This document shows, piece after piece, positions 1 to 5,569 of a DNA stretch of 14,899 nucleotides. The stretch covers positions 1 to 14,899 of the forward strand of contig CAINEG010000136.1 of NCBI GenBank assembly GCA_903847655.1, written 5' to 3'. A model generated the notes under the pieces. It made no database searches. It saw only the letters and a list, made by a program, of their open reading frames with translations, and had not been told where the DNA came from. Each line of letters starts with the position of its first letter. Position 1 is the first letter of the stretch. Both the position numbers and the translations under genes were made by a program. This stretch comes from an uncultured Bacteroidota bacterium (GTDB lineage: Bacteria > Bacteroidota > Bacteroidia > Chitinophagales > Chitinophagaceae).

Positions 1-1
1 A

Positions 2-649
2 ATGGGTAGAGCCAAATTACCTCGTAAGAGTACCACCATCGACATGACAGCCATGTGCGATGTGGCTTTCCTTTTATTGTCATTCTTTATCTTGACTACT
101 AAGTTCAAACCTTCAGAAGCAATAGCAGTTACAACACCAAGTTCAGTATCTTCTAAAATTGCTCCAAGCAAGGATTTCGTCTTAATTACCATTGATAAGG
201 ATGGCAAAGTATTTCTTACCATTGATGACAAACAAAAAAGAGAAACTATTGCGAACTCTTTGAATGCCACTAAAAATTTAGGAATAGATGTTCCTGCTTT
301 TAAAAGTGCCAATTTCATAGGAGCGCCGTTAAGTGGTTTAAAATCTTTTTTAGAAGTCAGTGAAGAAAACAGAAAAGGGAACTTGCTTCCTGGTATTCCA
401 TGCAAGGACAGTACAGACAATGAATTGATCATTTGGATGCAAGTGGTGAATGAAGCTTATGCCGGTGCAAAATTGGATCTTTTATTAAAAGGAGACAATT
501 TAGCTAAGTATCCAGCTTTCAAAAATGTACTTGTCGCATTTAAGAAAAACAATATTCAAAGATTTCAAATGATTACCAATCCCGAAAATGCTCCGGCAGG
601 TTCAGAATTGTATAAGAAATCAATGAGTGGCGAAAAACAGGACAACTAA
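2..649 (+). CDS. exbD: ExbD/TolR-family biopolymer transport protein (first of two)
   Basis: Inner-membrane subunit of the TonB-ExbB-ExbD motor, which uses the proton gradient to energise outer-membrane transporters. The 215-aa product has a short basic cytoplasmic N-terminus, one membrane segment at about residues 20-37, and a periplasmic domain. Asp20, at the membrane entry in the context MTAMCDVAFLLLSFF, aligns with the essential transmembrane Asp of E. coli ExbD (Asp25). It is longer than E. coli ExbD (about 140 aa) because of an extended periplasmic region, as is common in Bacteroidota. The ATG at base 2 is accepted because the MGRAKLPRKST opening is typical of this subfamily, although only one base of upstream sequence is visible. 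It is followed 28 bp later by a second exbD; exbB is probably just upstream, outside the window (inference). Confidence 0.93.
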   Translation: MGRAKLPRKSTTIDMTAMCDVAFLLLSFFILTTKFKPSEAIAVTTPSSVSSKIAPSKDFVLITIDKDGKVFLTIDDKQKRETIANSLNATKNLGIDVPAFKSANFIGAPLSGLKSFLEVSEENRKGNLLPGIPCKDSTDNELIIWMQVVNEAYAGAKLDLLLKGDNLAKYPAFKNVLVAFKKNNIQRFQMITNPENAPAGSELYKKSMSGEKQDN

Positions 650-677
650 ATTATAAACTAATTAAAAGCTATTTACT

Positions 678-1259
678 ATGGCAGAATTAGATACCTCGGG
701 TGGTGGCCATAAGAAAGGACCAGGGGTCAAAAAAGGAAAAAAGCTATCAACGCGTGTCGATTTGACGCCGATGGTGGACTTAGGTTTTCTTTTGATTACC
801 TTTTTCATCTTCACTACTACGATGAGTCAACCTACAGCAATGAAGTTGATTTTGCCTGATGATAAAGTAAAACCTGAAGAGCAAAACAAAGCAAAGGAAT
901 CAGGTGCTTTAACCATCTTAATGGGTGCAGACAACCATATATATTATTACGAAGGACAATTGAAACCTGATGCTTCGAATTTTTTATCTGCTTCGTACAA
1001 TGGAGAAAATTCCATTCGTGACATCATCTTGAAAAAGAAAGAGTATGTAAGAAGTATCGCACAAGATCCAACGAATCCAGAAAAGGATTTAGTTATTGTG
1101 ATTAAGCCAAGTTCAAATTGTACTTACAAAAACGTAATTGATATTTTAGATGAAATGTCAATTAACGTAGTAAAAAAATATGCACTAGTAGATATTTTTG
1201 ACATTGAAGAGCAATTGGTTAAAAAATCCGATGAGGCCGCAAAATCTTCTAGCAATTAA
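678..1259 (+). CDS. exbD: ExbD/TolR-family biopolymer transport protein (second of two)
   Basis: Second ExbD paralogue, 193 aa. The N-terminus is long and Gly/Lys-rich (residues 1-26), followed by RVDLTPMVDLGFLLITFF, in which Asp34 is the conserved intramembrane proton-pathway residue. The membrane segment spans about residues 35-52 and the rest is periplasmic. The sequence differs clearly from the preceding ExbD, so this is an old duplication and not a recent one. Two distinct exbD genes between exbB and tonB is a common Bacteroidota arrangement; the two proteins may form mixed dimers inside the ExbB pentamer (inference). It lies 12 bp before tonB, consistent with one transcript. No clear Shine-Dalgarno sequence precedes the ATG. 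Confidence 0.94.
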   Translation: MAELDTSGGGHKKGPGVKKGKKLSTRVDLTPMVDLGFLLITFFIFTTTMSQPTAMKLILPDDKVKPEEQNKAKESGALTILMGADNHIYYYEGQLKPDASNFLSASYNGENSIRDIILKKKEYVRSIAQDPTNPEKDLVIVIKPSSNCTYKNVIDILDEMSINVVKKYALVDIFDIEEQLVKKSDEAAKSSSN

Positions 1260-1271
1260 AAGCATTAAAAA

Positions 1272-2084
1272 ATGGACATAAACAAAATATTAAACGCCGA
1301 TATTCTAGACCTCATTTTTGAGGGAAGGTTTAAGGAATATGGTGCTTATGACTTAAGAAAAACCTACAATGATCGCCTTAAAAAGGCTTTGATTGGTATG
1401 GTCACTGTAACCGTTCTTTTGGCTGCTGCTGCAATTTGGTCTAATAGCGCTAAGAAATCTAAAACTGAAATAGTGGTAACGGATGTTTCTTTGACAGACG
1501 TAACTCAAGAAAAGAAACCACCTCCGCCTCCACCGCCACCACCAAAAGTGGAGCCACCCAAAGTGGAAATGGCAAAATTTACACCTCCTAAAATCGTAAA
1601 AGATGAGGAAGTGAAAAAAGAGGATGAAGTTAAAGAAGTTGAAAAGCTAGAAGACGTAAAAATTGGCGCTACCGATCAGAAAGGTATTAAAGATGATGGA
1701 TTGGTTGCCCCAGTTGAATCTGGACCAGTAGCTCCTCCAGCAGACGAAGAAACAGATAAGATTTTTACTGTGGTACAAATCCCAGCCGAGTTCCCAGGTG
1801 GACAACAAGGTTGGATTCGTTACCTAGAAAGAACCTTAAATAGAGACTTACCAGTAGAAAATGGAGCGCCTCCAGGAAAATATTCTGTAGTAGTTTCTTT
1901 TATCGTATCAAGAGATGGTTCTATCAGTGATGTAAAATCTGAGAACGATCCTGGATATGGTACTAAAGATGAAGCGGTTCGTGTAATTACAAGAGGTCCA
2001 AAATGGAAGCCCGCAGTTCAAAATGGACGTAATGTAATTTATCGTCACCGTCAAGCCATTGTATTCGTAGTTTCTGAAGATTAG
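1272..2084 (+). CDS. tonB: Energy transducer TonB
   Basis: Periplasm-spanning protein that links the ExbB/ExbD motor to TonB boxes of outer-membrane transporters. The 270-aa product starts with a cytoplasmic segment containing YGAYDLRKTYNDRL (about residues 23-36), a hallmark of Bacteroidota TonB. One membrane helix follows at about 40-56. The periplasmic linker starts with nine consecutive prolines (83-91) and continues with alternating Pro- and Lys/Glu-rich stretches. The C-terminal TonB domain is at about 165-270: FPGG near its start, then PGKYSVVVSFIVSRDGSISDV, and a WKPAVQNGR motif near the end. It is the last gene of the exbD-exbD-tonB operon and is followed after 27 bp by an intrinsic terminator. 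A likely client in this window is the SusC-like porin at 5570-8590 (inference). Confidence 0.95.
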   Translation: MDINKILNADILDLIFEGRFKEYGAYDLRKTYNDRLKKALIGMVTVTVLLAAAAIWSNSAKKSKTEIVVTDVSLTDVTQEKKPPPPPPPPPKVEPPKVEMAKFTPPKIVKDEEVKKEDEVKEVEKLEDVKIGATDQKGIKDDGLVAPVESGPVAPPADEETDKIFTVVQIPAEFPGGQQGWIRYLERTLNRDLPVENGAPPGKYSVVVSFIVSRDGSISDVKSENDPGYGTKDEAVRVITRGPKWKPAVQNGRNVIYRHRQAIVFVVSED

Positions 2085-2111
2085 TTTTAAGAATTAACTT
2101 ACAATTATATC

Positions 2112-2148
2112 AAAGCCCTTCCCGAACTTTCGGGAAGGGCTTTTTTTT
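2112..2148 (+). terminator. Rho-independent terminator of the exbD-exbD-tonB operon
   Basis: A perfect 13-bp stem pairs 2112-2124 with 2131-2143. It is GC-rich in the middle (GCCCTTCCCG), has a 6-nt loop AACTTT, and ends in a run of eight T at 2141-2148. It starts 27 bp after the tonB stop and before the mnmE promoter, so it should insulate the two units. Confidence 0.93.
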
Positions 2149-2197
2149 AGGCCTCTTTATTTGCCTTGTAAGGCTTCCATAAATACTAGTTAAAGTT

Positions 2198-2205
2198 TAC
2201 CTTTG
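2198..2205 (+). promoter_or_regulatory. Candidate Bacteroidota -7 element of mnmE
   Basis: TACCTTTG matches the TAnnTTTG -7 consensus of the Bacteroidota primary sigma factor exactly and lies only 4 bp before the mnmE ATG. No good TTG -33 element is seen at the usual spacing. If it is used, transcription would start at or next to the ATG, giving a leaderless or nearly leaderless mRNA (inference). Confidence 0.55.
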
Positions 2206-2209
2206 CCCT

Positions 2210-3589
2210 ATGCGCGAAAATCTAAGTTCCTGGAATGACACCATTGTTGCCCTAGCCACCCCGCCTGGTTTAGGGGCCATTGCAGTAATACGGTTAAGTG
2301 GTCCAACAGCCATTGAGCTGATGAGTTCGGTTTTTACAAAGAAGCATTTAAACAATCAAGCCTCTCATACCGTGCATTTAGGAAAAATCATCAATGGTAA
2401 AGAAGTCATTGATGAAGTAGTAGTGACTATTTATAAAGCACCTAAATCTTATACAGGCGAAGAAGTAGTCGAAATTTCTTGTCATGGGGCACCTTTGATT
2501 CAAGAGGATATATTACAATTGCTTCAAGCCAATGGAGCTCGATTGGCCAAGCCAGGAGAATTTACACAACGTGCCTTTTTAAATGGAAAATTAGATTTAA
2601 CCCAGGCCGAAGCGGTGGCCGATTTAATTGCCAGCAATACAGAAGCTGCACGCAAGACGGCTTTGTACAATTTGAAAGGAGGTTTTTCGTCGGACTTACA
2701 AGTGATGCGCGAGAAGCTCATTAAGTTTTCGGCGTTGATAGAATTAGAATTAGATTTTTCACAAGAAGATGTTGCCTTTGCCAATAAAAAATCTTTAGAA
2801 ATACTAGTGCATGACTTGCAAGCAAAAACCAATGAATTGTTGCTATCCTTTCAATTAGGCAATGTAATCAAACATGGCGTGCAAGTTGCCATTGTGGGCA
2901 AGCCCAATGCAGGTAAATCCACTTTGTTAAATGCCTTGCTCAATGAAAATAGAGCCTTGGTGAGTGAAATTCCTGGCACGACTAGGGATACTGTAGAAGA
3001 ATATTTGAATATTCAAGGCGTGATGTATAAATTGATTGATACCGCAGGCATTCGACATAGTACGTCGGACAGCATCGAACTAATGGGTATTGAAAAAAGT
3101 AAAGAAAAAATTCAAGCGGCCGATATAGTGATTGCTTTATTTGATGCAAGTACCACTAGTGCTGCACAAATCAAAGACTGGCAGCAGGAATTGGTAGGGG
3201 CGCACAAATTGATTTTTGTAGGAAATAAAATGGACATTGCCATTGATCCCAGTTTAGAAAAAGAGCCTGATTTAAAAGAAATTATTTTCATTGCAGCTAA
3301 AGACAAAAAAAATATTCTTGCCCTTGAAAATGCATTGCATCAAAAAGTAGTGGGGGATGGCTTGAACAAAGAAGGCACCATTGTTACCAATGCAAGGCAT
3401 GTGGCCTCTTTAAAAAAATTATTGTTTTCACTCAATGATGTAGAAACTGGTTTAATAGAAAATGTCACTGGAGATTTGCTCGCTATCGACATCAATCTTG
3501 CATTACATTTCTTAGGCACTATTACTGGGCAAATTACCAATGAGGATCAATTGGATTTTATATTTTCTAAATTCTGTATTGGAAAGTAG
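2210..3589 (+). CDS. mnmE: tRNA uridine-5-carboxymethylaminomethyl(34) synthesis GTPase MnmE
   Basis: GTPase that, with MnmG, installs the (carboxymethyl)aminomethyl group at C5 of wobble U34 in certain tRNAs; a cytoplasmic housekeeping function. The 459-aa length is normal. The N-terminal tetrahydrofolate-binding domain (about 1-120) starts with DTIVALATPPG. A helical domain follows, interrupted by the G domain at about 220-380. The G domain has G1 GKPNAGKS (230-237; Asn233 corresponds to the potassium-binding Asn of E. coli MnmE), the G2 region GTTRDT (256-261), G3 DTAG (277-280) and G4 NKMD (339-342). The chain ends in CIGK (456-459), whose Cys456 is the conserved C-terminal cysteine. All key motifs are intact. 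It appears to be transcribed alone, between a terminator and a convergent operon. Confidence 0.98.
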   Translation: MRENLSSWNDTIVALATPPGLGAIAVIRLSGPTAIELMSSVFTKKHLNNQASHTVHLGKIINGKEVIDEVVVTIYKAPKSYTGEEVVEISCHGAPLIQEDILQLLQANGARLAKPGEFTQRAFLNGKLDLTQAEAVADLIASNTEAARKTALYNLKGGFSSDLQVMREKLIKFSALIELELDFSQEDVAFANKKSLEILVHDLQAKTNELLLSFQLGNVIKHGVQVAIVGKPNAGKSTLLNALLNENRALVSEIPGTTRDTVEEYLNIQGVMYKLIDTAGIRHSTSDSIELMGIEKSKEKIQAADIVIALFDASTTSAAQIKDWQQELVGAHKLIFVGNKMDIAIDPSLEKEPDLKEIIFIAAKDKKNILALENALHQKVVGDGLNKEGTIVTNARHVASLKKLLFSLNDVETGLIENVTGDLLAIDINLALHFLGTITGQITNEDQLDFIFSKFCIGK

Positions 3590-3601
3590 TTGAGCGTGCA
3601 A

Positions 3602-4246
3602 TTACAATGCTAAGTGGGTATAGTCTTCCATAAAAAATAAGATATTGTCAAAGTCGGCAAATTCAGCTTCCTGATGCAATCCTTTGATCACCACTGTTTT
3701 CATTCCTGCACTTTGTGCGCAGAGGACCCCTTTTGGTGTATCTTCAAACACAATGCAATCCGAAGGGGCAAAGCCAAGTAGCTCGGCACATTTTAAAAAA
3801 GTTTCTGGATGCGGTTTACTAATGCTTACATCATCGGCACTCACAATGGCATCAAAATATTTTCTTATCTGCGTATGATCAATAACAAAGTCAATATTTA
3901 AATTAATGGCTGCAGAGCCGATGCCCATTTTAATATTTTTTTCGAAAGCCTTCACTATAAAATGCTCAAGCCCCTCTATTAATTTAAGGTGTGGTTTAAA
4001 TTCCACACGATACAAAGCTTCTTTATTGGCGCCGATGGATAATTTTTCTTGCATGGAAAATCTACCAGGAAAAACTCTTTCTAAGAGCTCGTCATTTTTT
4101 CCATAACATTGGTGTTTTACTTCCTCTACACTTAATGCACTGCCCAAGGCAGTCAGTTGTTGATGCCAAGCCCCAATATGATAGGGCATATCATTAATCA
4201 TAGTTCCATTTAAATCGAAAATAAAAGCTTTGGCCTGTGTTAACAT
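3602..4246 (-). CDS. HAD-superfamily hydrolase, beta-phosphoglucomutase-like, with DxN motif
   Basis: Cytoplasmic HAD-fold protein, 214 aa, close in length and motif layout to beta-phosphoglucomutase and sugar-phosphate phosphatases. Motif I is FDLNGTM: nucleophile Asp11 is present, but the second Asp, the usual general acid/base, is Asn13. Motif II is Ser111 (GSAA), motif III is Lys144 (SKPHPETF), and motif IV is Glu168-Asp169 (VFEDTPKGV). The region between motif I and motif II fits a small helical C1-type cap. The ATG at 4246 follows lacI by 27 bp with no promoter or terminator between them, so the two are probably co-transcribed, which suggests a sugar-phosphate substrate (inference). Because of the DxN change the exact reaction is uncertain: mutase, phosphatase, or a protein with altered activity. 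Its 3' end faces mnmE with only 12 bp between. Confidence 0.85.
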   Translation of the reverse strand: MLTQAKAFIFDLNGTMINDMPYHIGAWHQQLTALGSALSVEEVKHQCYGKNDELLERVFPGRFSMQEKLSIGANKEALYRVEFKPHLKLIEGLEHFIVKAFEKNIKMGIGSAAINLNIDFVIDHTQIRKYFDAIVSADDVSISKPHPETFLKCAELLGFAPSDCIVFEDTPKGVLCAQSAGMKTVVIKGLHQEAEFADFDNILFFMEDYTHLAL

Positions 4247-4273
4247 GTATAATAAATTTTTATTGAGTCGTAT

Positions 4274-5266
4274 TTACATAGAACCACCTTCTACAAATTT
4301 GGCATCAACTGTAAGTTCGTTCAGTGTTTTCCCTCCTTGCATATTGGCCATCATTTGTACAAAAGCCAATTTGCCTAATTGAAAGCCACTGGTTTCTACA
4401 TAACTAATGACTGGATGGTATAAGTTTGGAATAAATCCATTGCTGATACTGATGACGCCCATTTCCTTTGGCACTTTTATTTCCAATGCCTGGATGGCTT
4501 TCATCACCCCAATTAATATTTCATCGGTCATGCAAAACACGGTATCAAATTTTAAAGCTTTGCTATACTGTTTTTTAAATATTTCTTCTGCTTCTACAGA
4601 ACTATTGGCATTGATGTAATTCACATGTATTTTAGGCGCAAAGTCTCTCATAAAATTTTGAAAGGCTAATTTTCTATTTTGACTAATGGATAATCCGGGG
4701 TCACCAAAAATGGCTAATACTTTTTTTGAATTTCGTTTGATGATATTTTCAGCAGCAATCACACCACAGCGCTCATCAGCCATCCGCACTTTGGTAAAAT
4801 GATTGTCTTTGGGAACAATATCAAAAAACACCACGGGTATTTCTCTTTCATTCATTTTATGGTACACATCAATATTTTCAGCGCTGGCAGATAAACAAGC
4901 AAATACGCCGGACACCCTATTTTGCCTAAAAATTTTTAAGTTATTTAATTCATTCTCTGGATTATGGCTGGATTGAAGAATCATTAAAGCATAGCCTTGC
5001 TTTCTGCTTTCTTCTTCTACCGCTGCAATAAAACTATCGTAGAATAAATTTGAAATGGCAGGAACGATCACCCCTAAAATTTTACTGCTCTGCATTCTTA
5101 ATTGAATAGCATAAGCATTGGGTTCGTAATCCAAACTTTGTGCAAGGGCATGCACTTTGGCTTTTGTTTTAGCAGAAATATCTGGATGATCTTTTAAAGC
5201 TCTTGAGACCGTTGAGATGCTTATTTGCAATTGTTGGGCTAATAATTTGAGCGTTGTATTGGTCAT
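4274..5266 (-). CDS. LacI-family transcriptional regulator
   Basis: Cytoplasmic DNA-binding repressor or activator of the LacI/GalR family, 330 aa, normal length. The N-terminal helix-turn-helix is at about residues 4-30 (LKLLAQQLQISISTVSRALK). The hinge helix follows at about 47-57 (YEPNAYAIQLR), where Leu56 occupies the position that wedges into the central CpG in family members such as PurR. Residues from about 62 to 330 form the periplasmic-binding-protein-like effector domain, starting KILGVIVPAISN. The ligand cannot be read from sequence. It is transcribed divergently from the susC/susD-like pair and precedes the HAD gene, so it is a good candidate to control this local transport locus. 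A LacI-type operator lies upstream of its start, suggesting autoregulation (inference). Confidence 0.95.
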   Translation of the reverse strand: MTNTTLKLLAQQLQISISTVSRALKDHPDISAKTKAKVHALAQSLDYEPNAYAIQLRMQSSKILGVIVPAISNLFYDSFIAAVEEESRKQGYALMILQSSHNPENELNNLKIFRQNRVSGVFACLSASAENIDVYHKMNEREIPVVFFDIVPKDNHFTKVRMADERCGVIAAENIIKRNSKKVLAIFGDPGLSISQNRKLAFQNFMRDFAPKIHVNYINANSSVEAEEIFKKQYSKALKFDTVFCMTDEILIGVMKAIQALEIKVPKEMGVISISNGFIPNLYHPVISYVETSGFQLGKLAFVQMMANMQGGKTLNELTVDAKFVEGGSM

Positions 5267-5286
5267 GCCTTGTTCAATTTAATGAC

Positions 5287-5294
5287 CAAATTTA
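5287..5294 (-). promoter_or_regulatory. Candidate -7 element of the lacI-HAD operon
   Basis: Read on the minus strand, this is TAAATTTG, an exact match to TAnnTTTG, about 20 bp upstream of the lacI ATG at 5266. No TTG sits at the ideal -33 distance, so the assignment rests on the -7 match and position. Confidence 0.5.
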
Positions 5295-5301
5295 TGGAAA
5301 C

Positions 5302-5323
5302 TTTACCACAAAATTTACCGCAA
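5302..5323. repeat. Short direct repeat TTTACC(A/G)CAA
   Basis: TTTACCACAA (5302-5311) and TTTACCGCAA (5314-5323) are direct repeats on a 12-bp period, differing at one base. They lie just upstream of the lacI -7 element, and the second copy runs into the candidate LacI operator. They may be paired regulator half-sites, but chance in AT-rich DNA is possible. Confidence 0.4.
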
Positions 5324-5331
5324 TCGTTTGT
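5320..5331. promoter_or_regulatory. Candidate LacI-family operator
   Basis: GCAATCGTTTGT fits the general LacI/PurR-type operator core GCAAnCGnTTnc, with a central CpG at 5325-5326 flanked by CAA and TTG halves. It lies about 54 bp upstream of the lacI start and upstream of its -7 element. Binding by the adjacent regulator is inference; its hinge Leu56 is of the type that reads a central CpG. Confidence 0.5.
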
Positions 5332-5485
5332 TCTTTTGTTTAAAATCAATGGCAAGATAAAAAAAATGAAATATTTTTTTATAGAGGGGTATTTTCAAAA
5401 GTCCTTTACTGTATTGATTTTCAGCTTATATAGGGTGAATGCCAGGACCATTAAACTACTATTTGTTAGCTTTTTTGTTCGAAAA

Positions 5486-5502
5486 GTTAAAAAAGAATTA
5501 AC
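5486..5502. repeat. Short inverted repeat upstream of the susC-like promoter
   Basis: GTTAA (5486-5490) and TTAAC (5498-5502) are separated by 7 bp. They lie just before the candidate -33 element of the susC-like gene. This could be an activator site, but a 5-bp A/T-rich match is weak. Confidence 0.2.
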
Positions 5503-5509
5503 ATAAAAC

Positions 5510-5538
5510 TTGTTGGAATCAAAAATCGTGTAAATTGT
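5510..5538 (+). promoter_or_regulatory. Candidate promoter of the susC/susD-like operon
   Basis: TTG at 5510-5512 is followed after 18 bp by TAAATTGT (5531-5538), which resembles the Bacteroidota -33 TTG / -7 TAnnTTTG pair with the last two bases of the -7 box changed. Transcription would start at about 5543-5547, leaving a leader of about 25 nt before the ATG at 5570. Confidence 0.5.
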
Positions 5539-5543
5539 ACACG
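5527..5543. promoter_or_regulatory. 17-bp palindrome overlapping the susC-like -7 element
   Basis: CGTGTA (5527-5532), 5-bp spacer AATTG, then TACACG (5538-5543): a perfect 6-bp inverted repeat that covers the likely -7 box and transcription start. The odd-length spacing without a central CpG differs from a classical LacI operator, so it may bind another regulator. Its placement suggests repression (inference). Confidence 0.5.
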
Positions 5544-5569
5544 CTTAATAAACCAAAAAATTGCCAATT

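Larger units (their letters stand above)
5267..5569. promoter_or_regulatory. Divergent lacI / susC-like intergenic regulatory region
   Basis: About 300 bp of very AT-rich DNA without a convincing gene. From the lacI side it holds a -7 element (5287-5294), a direct repeat (5302-5323) and a LacI-type operator (5320-5331). The middle (about 5340-5480) shows only A/T runs and weak inverted repeats. The susC side holds a short inverted repeat (5486-5502), a likely promoter (5510-5538) and a 17-bp palindrome (5527-5543). Confidence 0.7.

Noticed and set aside
5342..5421. Inverted repeat AAAATCAAT / ATTGATTTT with a 62-bp spacer in the intergenic region
   Set aside because: Nine A/T-rich bases with a long spacer are expected by chance in this composition, and no RNA structure or site class is supported.
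5270..5506. Possible small 78-aa gene on the + strand between lacI and the susC-like gene
   Set aside because: It covers the lacI promoter and operator region, its composition is what AT-rich intergenic DNA gives (Phe/Lys-rich), and it has no recognisable domain or ribosome-binding site.
5561..5569. Upstream TTG start for the susC-like gene
   Set aside because: It adds only Met-Pro-Ile before an ATG that directly opens a normal signal peptide; ATG at 5570 is the better start.
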